Below are positions 1 through 8,294 of a DNA stretch of 62,510 nucleotides, piece after piece. The notes beneath the pieces were generated by a model. It worked only from the letters and a program-made list of their open reading frames with translations, was not told where the DNA came from and searched no databases. Position numbers and translations under genes: made by a program. Origin of the DNA: a virus; IMG/VR virus record IMGVR_UViG_3300025570_000014, positions 1 through 62,510 of that record; one strand, given 5' to 3'. Every line of letters starts with the position of its first letter. Within the stretch, counting starts at the first letter, position 1.

Positions 1-573
1 TAACCATTTCTGGATTTGGTCAGGCTCGCCAAGTGGTGTTTGCTTCGTTTTAACACGAACCGAAGACTTGTTATAAGCGGTACCTGTAACATCAGGGCCT
101 ACAGTATCTACTGTAATGTCTCGTCCTTGATGGATGTCAGTATAATCACCAATATCTTCATCATCAGCTAGTGAAAGGAATTCTAGGTAAGTATTCTTAC
201 CGAACTGCCAAAGCTTAACACCTTGGTCTTCCTCCCCCCGAACAACTACGGGAACGAAAACACGCATTTTGGGGTCAAGCTTCTTAGCCAAACGCCAGTT
301 TTCCTTATCGCTTGTTGTACGAAGTTGTTTCGCAAACTCTACGATTGGGTCCTTTTCATCAAAATTAATTGGTGAAATCATTGTACGTTCTCCAATCCCA
401 TAATGGAAGTATACTTCCGTAAAAGGATTAGACTTATTAAATTTGTTGGGAACAATACGAACTGTTTGTTTACCAATACTTGGTTTCCAAAACAAGCTCT
501 TGCTGTTGTTTCCGTCTCCCTTGTTTGTTTGCTGCAAGGAGTTCAGCTTACTGCGAATTGCATTTAAATCCAT
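1..573 (-). CDS. 32: Single-stranded DNA-binding protein, gp32-like (3' end cut by window edge)
   Basis: The first 191 codons are visible from an ATG at 573; the end lies beyond base 1. The protein coats single-stranded DNA during phage replication, recombination and repair. The visible part resembles gp32 of marine T4-like phages: an N-terminal stretch with RSKLNSLQQ, then VRIVPNKF, an FHYGIGERT strand, and a late core segment KLWQFGKNTYLEFLS followed by GRDITVD. The Cys/His zinc knuckle found in T4 gp32 is not seen between the two halves of the core; that region has no cysteine. A host-like promoter lies directly upstream at 609-640, so this gene can be read separately from the polymerase operon before it. 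Identification is by pattern, fairly sure. Confidence 0.85.
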   Translation of the reverse strand, partial: MDLNAIRSKLNSLQQTNKGDGNNSKSLFWKPSIGKQTVRIVPNKFNKSNPFTEVYFHYGIGERTMISPINFDEKDPIVEFAKQLRTTSDKENWRLAKKLDPKMRVFVPVVVRGEEDQGVKLWQFGKNTYLEFLSLADDEDIGDYTDIHQGRDITVDTVGPDVTGTAYNKSSVRVKTKQTPLGEPDQIQKWL

Positions 574-608
574 GTGTAACTAAAATTTTAAAAATGTAAC
601 TTATTGCG

Positions 609-640
609 TAAATATACGAACGCTAACTCAAAATACCAAA
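609..640 (-). promoter_or_regulatory. Bacteroidota-type promoter for the gp32 gene
   Basis: On the coding strand TTTG (637-640) is followed by exactly 20 bases and then TATATTTA (609-616), matching the Bacteroidota TTTG / TAnnTTTG pattern in all but the last base. The element is preceded by GTTCG and sits in the gap between two genes, about 36 bases before the gp32 ATG. The same 14-mer, GTTCGTATATTTAC, recurs at 53576-53589. Confidence 0.6.
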
Positions 641-1027
641 TTATAGTTCAATAATTTGATGAATTTTTGTCTTTAATTGATTCAACTCGTTGTGCTGGGT
701 GAGTAAAATTGTATTGCGATAATGTTGCCAATTGACTTTATATCGTACATCTACTACTCCTCCATTTAACAGTTTTATTAGCTCATTTAGAGCATTTATT
801 GTGTAAAGAGTATTGGACTCTTTTTTTCTATGTACTAAAATAGTGTTGGGTAAAATTGCTTCTATACTAGAAGGTTCTACATTATAAGTACAGACATACT
901 CGTCATTACTTTTTATATGGAGCACAAAAATTTTCTTATAAAGAATGTCGTAGCTAGATTTCACCTCCACTAGCGTTTTCTCCAACTCCTCTAATGTAGT
1001 AAAGGTGCAAAATAGCTTGTTATTCAT
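641..1027 (-). CDS. Hypothetical protein, 128 aa
   Basis: I do not recognise this protein. It is a soluble, mixed alpha/beta-looking sequence without signal peptide or membrane segment, rich in Leu, Asn and Glu. It lies between the family A DNA polymerase (ends 11 bases upstream, at 1039) and gp32, so a replication-associated role is a guess from position only. A late-type motif, ATATTTATAT on the coding strand, lies three bases before its ATG. The start at 1027 is the only Met that gives a full-length product in this frame. Confidence 0.6.
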   Translation of the reverse strand: MNNKLFCTFTTLEELEKTLVEVKSSYDILYKKIFVLHIKSNDEYVCTYNVEPSSIEAILPNTILVHRKKESNTLYTINALNELIKLLNGGVVDVRYKVNWQHYRNTILLTQHNELNQLKTKIHQIIEL

Positions 1028-1038
1028 GTATATAAATA

Positions 1039-2313
1039 TTATACCCTCCCTAAAGAACCATAGGTGCTACCTGCGTCAACTTTTGTATTAAATTTAAATT
1101 CTTTGAACGTGTCCAAAATACACTCTATTGCCTCTTTCTCGGATTTATCCACATCTAAAAGAAATGAATCGTATGTGTAGTGAACTATACGGGTATTTTT
1201 ATTCTTTAATATAGATATAATTTTCTCTAAAATAAGAACATTATAATACGTTTCCGTATTTTGAAGTATGTAATTAAACAGTTTCTCCTTCTTCATATCC
1301 GTTTTAAAGACGTATCCAGACTTACAGACAACTTCTTCTTTCCTACTTATATCATCTATATATTTTCCTACTCGCTTAAAGAATTCTAAGTCTTTGTAGT
1401 TATCAAATACTCCTCCGTACAGCTGTTTGAACGTTAGTTCTTTAGCTTTCTTATAATCTACTCCGTACATATCAGCAAACGCTTGGTGTATGTCCTCGTG
1501 TTCGAATTCATAATCTACTAATTGTGCCGCTAGTGTAGGGTGGTAAGCACTAATGTCGATCTCCATTAAGAAATCATTATCGGGAATAAACGCATCTCTA
1601 CAACCCGATTTTTTATCTAAAGCAGCATAATTAATTCCCCCAAATGAGTTTGAAGGTCTCGTAGTTGTCGTTTTTAGGTTAAACTGGGAGTAAGTCCAAT
1701 CTCGTTCTACACCAAAATGTTCTTCAAAGAGTTTAGGATCAACTCTAATTCCTTCTGCTTCAATCCAATAGAATACATTTGTCGCCTTGTGGTTGTAAAA
1801 CTCAAAGTGCGGTGGTTTATCCATAGCGAACACATGTTTAACAGCGTTGTATAGCGTTTCACAGCGTTCATAATGCTTTACTATCGGTATGATGCTACCT
1901 ATGTTGGCTATGTGGGGGTATTTGTTATAGAAGAAATCGTGGCACGGGAACGAGTCGGGTATATCTGTAGGAGATATGAAATGTATGTCGCTAAGCTGCT
2001 TTAAAGGTACTATATGGAGAAATTCCTTTCTATCTCTTACAAATATTTCTTTAAATCCTCCTAATAATTCGTATACTTTAGATGAGTCACATGAAGTAGC
2101 TTCACTATGATTTATATTAAGAATAAAACCTTTTCTATGATTAATTTCTCTAATATAGAATCCTACTATACCCCTTAAAAAGGGGTGTTGATTGTCATTA
2201 GAGAAAAGGGGTTCAACGAATACTCGTTTAAATCCCTTTTCTTTAAATTCGTTTAGTTGTTTGTTATTTTCTATGAGCCAAAACACATCACAAGATACGA
2301 TCGATTCCTTCAA
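1039..2313 (-). CDS. Divergent family A DNA polymerase without a recognisable exonuclease
   Basis: Probable phage replicative or repair DNA polymerase. The three palm motifs of family A are readable in order: motif A EIDISAYHPTLAAQL around residue 251 with Asp253, a motif B-like KKAKELTFKQLYGG at 288-301, and motif C HYTYDSFLLD with Asp382. A TTTTRPSNSFGG segment at 215-226 corresponds to the template-binding TxRxSS region. At 424 residues it is far shorter than Pol I, and the first 200 residues show no clear DxE exonuclease motifs. T4 itself uses a family B polymerase (gp43), so this is a departure; whether a gp43 exists elsewhere in the genome cannot be seen. The start overlaps the end of the glycosyltransferase gene by 26 bases, implying co-translation. 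Confidence 0.75.
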   Translation of the reverse strand: MKESIVSCDVFWLIENNKQLNEFKEKGFKRVFVEPLFSNDNQHPFLRGIVGFYIREINHRKGFILNINHSEATSCDSSKVYELLGGFKEIFVRDRKEFLHIVPLKQLSDIHFISPTDIPDSFPCHDFFYNKYPHIANIGSIIPIVKHYERCETLYNAVKHVFAMDKPPHFEFYNHKATNVFYWIEAEGIRVDPKLFEEHFGVERDWTYSQFNLKTTTTRPSNSFGGINYAALDKKSGCRDAFIPDNDFLMEIDISAYHPTLAAQLVDYEFEHEDIHQAFADMYGVDYKKAKELTFKQLYGGVFDNYKDLEFFKRVGKYIDDISRKEEVVCKSGYVFKTDMKKEKLFNYILQNTETYYNVLILEKIISILKNKNTRIVHYTYDSFLLDVDKSEKEAIECILDTFKEFKFNTKVDAGSTYGSLGRV

Positions 2314-4591
2314 TTACCAAGTCAGGAGTAATAGTCTCTATTTTATACCAATCTTCCATTAAATTTATTTTTTGGAAGGGATACCAATTCCAATTTGAAA
2401 CATCCATTCTATGGGTGCTAAAATATCCTGAAGGGGAGGTGTCATTGTATATTCGGGTGGTGTTTGATTTGAACTCACAATGATTTGGGTGGGTAAATGA
2501 AGAGATTAAAACTGTAGGGATGTTTAGAGCCCATGCTATCCAGGAAAGACCAGAACTAATACTAACATGGAATTCTGCCCCACTAATTATAGACATTACT
2601 TCATCTAGGGGTTTGTTGTGGAAGTGGTAATCACATTGAGGGGAACTATTCATAAAATTTTTAATTCCAAAATTTTTATGTTGGTCTACTGCTATTACTT
2701 TATATCCTTTGTTTTGTAGATGCTTTACAATTTGTTCCCAACCCCCAGGATAATTCCAATATTTGCATTGTGATGTAGATTGGATAGCAATAGTTACGTA
2801 TTTTTCTTTTATGGGGGAAATATTGGGAGATTTAAATCTAGGTATAATTTCTTTATATTCTAGTCCTAAAATATCAGATGATGTTTTTTGAAGAGGTTGG
2901 GTTTTAATATTATGGGGGTGATAAGAAGTATTAATTTTATCATTTTCATAATACCACCCTATTCCATAAGAAGTATGTAAATCTCCTACAGGGGTGCCAG
3001 GGGATACAAATTCTATTTGGGGATATTTTGACTGGAACCAATCGTTATGGAATGTAGAGCAAGTGACTTTGCAGTTATGTTTTTTTCTAAATTCTTCTAC
3101 ATAAGGGAACCATGCAATGGTGTCACCTATAGATTTACTATCTAAGTGTATGTAAACTTTTTTATCAGCTAGATCGAAAATATGCTCATGAATTTTAGTA
3201 TCGTTTTCCCAAATTTCTACTCTCCATTTTATAAAAGATTTATAATTGGGGGAAGTCCACATATTATTGGTAATAATACCCTCATGGATTAACTTATTAT
3301 TAATATCATTATAAAATTTAATTTGGTAATCTTGATTTAGGGGGCCTAGAATTTCACACTTTGCTCCATCTGTAAAGTCAAGGAGAATTTCGTTTTTAAG
3401 CTTTTTAGTTTTAAAATCTTTTAAGGTATCTATGCCTATTTCTGCTACCTTATCCCAATTAAAATCTCGATGGATTAGTTTTGCTTCTTCTAAAGCCCGT
3501 TTTTTATGGTCTGTGTAGTTTTCAAAAGCGTCTCTCATTACACGTGCTAAGTCTTGGAAATCGGGTTCATAGTAATTACCTACTGAAGAATTAAAATGGT
3601 TATAATCAGCATCCATTACGGGTTTTTCTCCTAATATCTTTACAGGAAGACCCTTTCCTTCAGCAAATTCCATTTGACCACTACATGCTGAATAGATTGA
3701 AGGAGTACCACAAGCCATAGCCTCAATTAAGGGTAAATTCCATCCCTCACTTCTAGCACAGGATACAAATACATGACCATTTTTTAAATAAGTAATATAA
3801 TCTTCTCTTGAGGGAAAATGTTTAATTTTTATTCTTTTATCAACAAGCCCATTGTGTTCTAAACGTTTTTCTGTAGTGCCGTGATTATCGCCTGAGAAGG
3901 GGTTATCAACTGATATAATTAAGTCTATAGGTTCGGATGGGTCAAATTCTTTAAGAAAAGTCTCTATAATTTCTTTAGTAGATTTTCTGTAGTCCCATCT
4001 CCCAAATAAAACAAATTTAAATCTTTTATCTTTGTAATCTAGTTTTTTAGAAAAAGGAGAAGGTTTAAAAGTATTAATATCTACCCCTTCAGGTACTACT
4101 TTAACCATATCAGGATCTGCTCCTTGTTTTATAGTACATTCAGCTTGCCATTTTGAGGGAACCCATATTTGATCATACTCCAATAACTTTTTAAAAAAAT
4201 GAGGAGGTTGGAGGGTAGATTCCCAAACATTATAGGCAATTTTGGGTTTGTTATAAGAATTATAAAAGTAGTGATGGTCTGTTTCTACTAAAACTAAATC
4301 AATATCTTGCTCAAACTTATTTTTATAATTGGGGTATATGGGAAATTCATCTCGTGTGTTCTTTCCCGTAGTTAGGGTTTGTTCTACTAATAATTTTTTA
4401 TCTAAATTATCAAGGTATAATTCACCGTTGTGGGGTTCATCATTATTTCCTTTCCAACTTTTTCCTACAGTAAAATTACGAATTTTTAAATCTACTTTTT
4501 CAGATAATTTTCTAAAAAAATCTCTAGAATGGTGATTATATCCGGTGGTTCCTATGTAAGAACAATGAACCTTTAATTTAGGTAATGACAT
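2288..4591 (-). CDS. Two-domain glycosyltransferase: GT4 joined to a GT9/heptosyltransferase-like domain
   Basis: The 767-residue protein has two sugar-transfer domains. Residues about 1-395 are a GT-B, GT4-type domain: VPEGVD near 167, GRWDYRKS near 197, and the donor-binding signature CARSEGWNLPLIEAMACGTP at 278-297. Residues about 478-767 resemble GT9 heptosyltransferases, most like the autotransporter O-heptosyltransferase (TibC/BAHT) group: HLDSKSIGDTIAWFPYVEEF at 482-501, IQSTSQCKYWNYPGGW near 603, and ISSGLSWIAWALNIPTVLI near 678. The C-terminal cysteine cluster that binds iron in TibC-type enzymes is not apparent. It lies downstream of the giant Ser/Thr fibre and its companions in the same transcriptional direction. 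The acceptor could be that fibre or a host surface glycan. The domain calls are firm; the substrate is inference. Confidence 0.85.
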   Translation of the reverse strand: MSLPKLKVHCSYIGTTGYNHHSRDFFRKLSEKVDLKIRNFTVGKSWKGNNDEPHNGELYLDNLDKKLLVEQTLTTGKNTRDEFPIYPNYKNKFEQDIDLVLVETDHHYFYNSYNKPKIAYNVWESTLQPPHFFKKLLEYDQIWVPSKWQAECTIKQGADPDMVKVVPEGVDINTFKPSPFSKKLDYKDKRFKFVLFGRWDYRKSTKEIIETFLKEFDPSEPIDLIISVDNPFSGDNHGTTEKRLEHNGLVDKRIKIKHFPSREDYITYLKNGHVFVSCARSEGWNLPLIEAMACGTPSIYSACSGQMEFAEGKGLPVKILGEKPVMDADYNHFNSSVGNYYEPDFQDLARVMRDAFENYTDHKKRALEEAKLIHRDFNWDKVAEIGIDTLKDFKTKKLKNEILLDFTDGAKCEILGPLNQDYQIKFYNDINNKLIHEGIITNNMWTSPNYKSFIKWRVEIWENDTKIHEHIFDLADKKVYIHLDSKSIGDTIAWFPYVEEFRKKHNCKVTCSTFHNDWFQSKYPQIEFVSPGTPVGDLHTSYGIGWYYENDKINTSYHPHNIKTQPLQKTSSDILGLEYKEIIPRFKSPNISPIKEKYVTIAIQSTSQCKYWNYPGGWEQIVKHLQNKGYKVIAVDQHKNFGIKNFMNSSPQCDYHFHNKPLDEVMSIISGAEFHVSISSGLSWIAWALNIPTVLISSFTHPNHCEFKSNTTRIYNDTSPSGYFSTHRMDVSNWNWYPFQKINLMEDWYKIETITPDLVIEGIDRIL

Positions 4592-4650
4592 AACAATTAA
4601 TATAATTAATCTAATTTAGGAAAACAAATTATTATAGGAGAGTCTTAAAT

Positions 4651-6828
4651 TTATAGTTCTACCCAATCGTTGGATGGGTTAAAGAATACTAGGTTTGTGC
4701 CTACTTTATATCCCATTATTCTAACTACATCACCCGCTGCCGTAGGGGCTGTTGTAGTTAATCTTCCTGTAGCTGTTGATAGATATACTACATCTCCTAC
4801 TGACCCTCCAGGATCAGCAAATACATAGACAATGCCACGTATTACCATACCAGTATTAGAGTTGGTTGAGGTTGATACTCCCATAAATCCTTTAGAAGTT
4901 GATACGGCATCGGCATCTGAGAAAGTCCAAGCAGAACTACCAAGATAATAAACTCCTCCTGCTACAACTGTGTTACTATAAAAAGTAACTGTTTCAGCAT
5001 TAAATCCCTTATCGCCTGCAGATGATGCAGGACCCGCTGAGGATGCTATTTCACCTACTTCTAAAACAGATCCATTACCTGAAATGGTACTTGTAACAGT
5101 AATATCTCCGACAACAGACATAGTTGAGCCATTAAATGTAAAATTAGATTCAGCATTTAGAGTACCATTACCTACTGCTGTTACTACTCTATTATTAGCA
5201 TCATTTGCTATTGTAGGAGAAGTACCTGATGTACCTGAAGTACCTGAGGAACCGTCAGCACCGCTAGTTCTAGTTTTTACGTTACCACTACTATCTACTG
5301 TAAGGAATGTAGTTTCACTACCCACAGGAATAGAAGTAAATTGAGCATTTGATGCTGTTATAAATCCTCCAGCTTTAATATTATCGGATACTTCTAATTT
5401 TTCACTAGGTGAAGTAGTACCTATACCAAAATTACCTGTAGTATTGATATAACTATCCTTTGAGGCATAAGTTCTAAATACTATTTTTTCTGTATCATTA
5501 TCAAAGATACGAAGTTCCCCAGCATTTGTATCAGGAGGTGCTTGTGTATCATTTCCAATTTTAATAATATTTTCATCCGCTTCATTTTTTATAAAAATTC
5601 GAGGATTTTGAAAACCCCCCATTTCTATACTAGAACTAACAGCTATTCCAATATTTTGGCTATCGTTAGCAAAAAGTCCGTGCCCTATTTCAATAGCTTT
5701 TAAATCCCTTTCAGGGAGGTTAGGTCCATCTACTTCCAATACTAAAGACCCATATTGAAATGATGATTGTTCTCCTAATACTCTAGAATATATAGCTCCG
5801 GTACTTCCGGATACTAATAATTTACTTCCACTAAGTGCAGTATCTTCTATAACAAATGCTAATCTACTAGATTCAGCTCCTTCAGTAACGGAGCCACTAG
5901 GTACTGATAATATAAAATCAGGGGCCTCTTTACTAGAACCTTGTCCTGTTTTAAGTTCAAAAGTAGAAGCAGGTTTATCAGTTCCTATGCCTATTCTCGC
6001 ATCATCCCCTGATTTGGAAATAAAAAGGACTTCTTTAAGAACTTCATTAGTTTCTCCTACTAAAAATTTTATAGCTCTACTAGCTGTATCATAATTTATT
6101 TGGGCTGAGGCGCTTACAGGTTGTAGGGATCCTGAGATTGAAGCACTAGCGTCTGTATTAAAAAAATATATGTTGGGGACAGGGGTAAGTAATACTCCAC
6201 TTCGAGGGTCGGGGGAGGATGAAGTAACACTACTTAAAGTAATTTGACCCCCTCCTATTACAAGATTAGGACCATGGTCATTCCCTCCTCCTCCGGTAGG
6301 TTCATGAGTATCGTCACCATCAGATCCTGAGGGGTAAATTGTAATGTCTTTATTGTAAATTATATAATTATTAGGGTATTCACTTTGAGGTAGAACTCCT
6401 AATAAGAATATAGGTTTTTCTGTTTCTTGGGGGGTTACAAACGTGTATGCTAAGGATCCTTGTTCTCTAAATCCTGAGGTAGCATTAATTCCAGTTAAAC
6501 CGTTGTAATCTAAGGGTTGGTTTGATAAAAAGAGAGAGGTGTTAGTAGTAATAAACCCATTATCCGTTACTCCTTGGAGAGTATATTCGACATCTGCTAC
6601 TCCACTACCGGCATCACTGACGTCACCATTTACAAAATTAAGTGTAGTTGTAGGGTTAACAGTAGCTGTAATAGGGGTAGTTTTGGTAATTAAAGTTCCT
6701 CCTCCTCCAATAGAACTTGTTAAGGCAAAACTACCACTTGAAGCGTCCCATATAACCGCTCTATCTACAGAGGGAAATTCGGTAGGATCTAGTTCTACTT
6801 TTACATTATAATTAGTTTTTGTAGCCAT
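4651..6828 (-). CDS. Tail fibre / appendage protein, 725 aa
   Basis: Ser/Thr/Gly-rich structural protein with the look of a phage fibre. The middle has the common fibre phrase GNFGIGTTSPSEKLEVSDN, followed by a short GSSGTSGTSGTSP linker of the same kind as in the giant fibre. The last 150 residues form a separate module with GDVVYLSTATGRL and an IMGYKVG ending; the analogous YLGGSNGELV and VIMGYVID occur in the fibre at 54090-55217. No transmembrane segment or chaperone domain is seen. A late-type motif lies a few bases before the ATG. It probably belongs to the adhesion apparatus together with the genes at 6849-17645. The exact position in the virion is unknown. Confidence 0.6.
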   Translation of the reverse strand: MATKTNYNVKVELDPTEFPSVDRAVIWDASSGSFALTSSIGGGGTLITKTTPITATVNPTTTLNFVNGDVSDAGSGVADVEYTLQGVTDNGFITTNTSLFLSNQPLDYNGLTGINATSGFREQGSLAYTFVTPQETEKPIFLLGVLPQSEYPNNYIIYNKDITIYPSGSDGDDTHEPTGGGGNDHGPNLVIGGGQITLSSVTSSSPDPRSGVLLTPVPNIYFFNTDASASISGSLQPVSASAQINYDTASRAIKFLVGETNEVLKEVLFISKSGDDARIGIGTDKPASTFELKTGQGSSKEAPDFILSVPSGSVTEGAESSRLAFVIEDTALSGSKLLVSGSTGAIYSRVLGEQSSFQYGSLVLEVDGPNLPERDLKAIEIGHGLFANDSQNIGIAVSSSIEMGGFQNPRIFIKNEADENIIKIGNDTQAPPDTNAGELRIFDNDTEKIVFRTYASKDSYINTTGNFGIGTTSPSEKLEVSDNIKAGGFITASNAQFTSIPVGSETTFLTVDSSGNVKTRTSGADGSSGTSGTSGTSPTIANDANNRVVTAVGNGTLNAESNFTFNGSTMSVVGDITVTSTISGNGSVLEVGEIASSAGPASSAGDKGFNAETVTFYSNTVVAGGVYYLGSSAWTFSDADAVSTSKGFMGVSTSTNSNTGMVIRGIVYVFADPGGSVGDVVYLSTATGRLTTTAPTAAGDVVRIMGYKVGTNLVFFNPSNDWVEL

Positions 6829-6848
6829 TGATTATAAATATAAATAGT

Positions 6849-7112
6849 TTAAGTAGCAGCAATTTTAATACAATATTCAGCTGTTAGGTATTTAACAGGT
6901 TCATAACTAGCAAGCAAGCTAGCAGTTAAAGCGGCATTTAAAGTAGTAGTTAAAGAAGCATCTAGAGAAGCAGTTAAAGAAGCATTAAGTTCTTCAACAT
7001 TCCACAATGTAGAATCTATTGTAAGGGTAGGAAAGTTAGATCCTAAAAGGGGACCTCCAACTATACCTGTTAAAATGGATCCTGTTAAACTTGCATCTAG
7101 ATTACAACTCAT
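6849..7112 (-). CDS. Small Leu/Ala/Ser-repeat protein, 87 aa
   Basis: Unknown function. The C-terminal half is a short-period repeat of the type LxASLxASL (LNASLTASLDASLTTTLNA), predicted here by eye as an amphipathic helix that could form a coiled coil. The N-terminal part starts MSCNLDASLTGS and contains GGPLLGS. It overlaps the last base of the preceding gene's stop codon, so the two are probably translated together. Position among fibre genes suggests a fibre-associated or assembly-helper role, which is inference. Confidence 0.5.
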   Translation of the reverse strand: MSCNLDASLTGSILTGIVGGPLLGSNFPTLTIDSTLWNVEELNASLTASLDASLTTTLNAALTASLLASYEPVKYLTAEYCIKIAAT

Positions 7113-7522
7113 TATATTGGTCTGTACCCATCAGAAGTAAATATTGATTTCTTAGGTATGAAGGTCCCTACGGCTGCTACTAAACTTGTATCTTCATCAC
7201 CCGTAGGACTAACTACTAATTCGGTATAATATGTTACGTTTTCTGTTAGGACTCCACCACTATTTACAAAATCCGCTTGGGTAAAAAATACTTGGATTTG
7301 AGTTCCTCCGTTGGGGATAACAACTTGGAAGGGTGAAGAAGGCATACCTGGTACCCATACACTTGTGCATTTCTCTAATACTGATACTCCTCCTTCAGTT
7401 AAAGAACACCCCCACCATGCATCCCAGTTAGTATCAAAGTTGGAAGTTAAATCTGTGAAAGTATATAGTAAAAGAAAAGTATCGTCTTCAAATTTTATAA
7501 AGTCTTGATTAAAAGATGCCAT
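7112..7522 (-). CDS. Fibre-associated protein, WWGCS family, 136 aa
   Basis: Paralogue of the next upstream gene (7562-8284). Both begin with FNQ-x2-I/F-x-FED, carry WWGCS followed by GGVS(V/I)LEK-x2-S-x-W, and end with SIF(T/S)-x-(D/E)GYRP. The middle has alternating hydrophobic residues typical of a beta-sandwich. No catalytic motif was seen. It lies directly downstream of the giant fibre and its larger sister, and is likely a virion accessory such as a fibre tip or connector. A motif close to the late box occurs about 30 bases before the ATG. The function is not known. Confidence 0.55.
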   Translation of the reverse strand: MASFNQDFIKFEDDTFLLLYTFTDLTSNFDTNWDAWWGCSLTEGGVSVLEKCTSVWVPGMPSSPFQVVIPNGGTQIQVFFTQADFVNSGGVLTENVTYYTELVVSPTGDEDTSLVAAVGTFIPKKSIFTSDGYRPI

Positions 7523-7561
7523 TTTTTATTTTTTATATTATATTAATAAATATTGTAATGA

Positions 7562-8284
7562 TTAGGGTCTATATCCTTCAGCACTAAAAATTGAGGGTCT
7601 TACTTGTAAAGTACCTTGAGCTATTACTTGGGTAGGTACATTGTAGATAGCACTATAATTTAAGGTTTCACCTGCAATCAATTCCCAATAATAAGTTTCG
7701 CCTGTTTCTAAGGGGCCTCCACTAGCTTCGTAATCATCTTGGGTAAATTCTACAGTAACAAGAGCAGGACCCGTTCCATTATCTGTAGCAGTAAGGTATA
7801 TGTTTCCTGTAGAGGGAGGTATTTCCGTTGGGAGATTATTGGATGTTAAAGTTATAATAGCATCTGTAGTACTTCCAAGAGCAGATGATGGTAGGGTTAA
7901 AGTGTCTCCATCTTCATATCCTACTCCTCCATCATTTATAAAAGCATAAGTGATCACACCCGCAGTTTGTTGAGTAGTAATTTTAGCCCCACCACCATCT
8001 TCTCCGGGTAGAGTGGGTATGGTGTATTGAAAAAGATTGATGGTTGCATCTGTTGTATTAGTAGTAATAGAACTTAATATGTTTCCTGTAAAGATCCCTC
8101 CATCCCAGTTACTATTTGCCTTTTCTAAAATAGAAACACCTCCAAAAGTGGTAGAACATCCCCACCAAACATTATCATCTGCTGCTAAGTTATATTGAAT
8201 ATTATATTGAATAGGAATTACAGGAAATTCTACATTAAAAAATTCATCTTCAAATGTTATGATTTGTTGATTAAATGTATTCAT
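7562..8284 (-). CDS. Fibre-associated protein, WWGCS family with inserted domain, 240 aa
   Basis: Larger sister of the gene at 7112-7522. The shared frame (FNQQIITFED start, WWGCS, GGVSILEK, SIFSAEGYRP end) is split by an insert of roughly 100 residues containing INDGGVGYEDGDTLTLP. That insert resembles a segment near the C terminus of the giant fibre (VTDGGSGYSTTTAITIDG), so a module has apparently been shared between neighbours. It starts 10 bases after the giant fibre ends. A virion accessory or fibre-tip protein is the best guess. Confidence 0.55.
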   Translation of the reverse strand: MNTFNQQIITFEDEFFNVEFPVIPIQYNIQYNLAADDNVWWGCSTTFGGVSILEKANSNWDGGIFTGNILSSITTNTTDATINLFQYTIPTLPGEDGGGAKITTQQTAGVITYAFINDGGVGYEDGDTLTLPSSALGSTTDAIITLTSNNLPTEIPPSTGNIYLTATDNGTGPALVTVEFTQDDYEASGGPLETGETYYWELIAGETLNYSAIYNVPTQVIAQGTLQVRPSIFSAEGYRP

Positions 8285-8294
8285 TTTTTAATTA

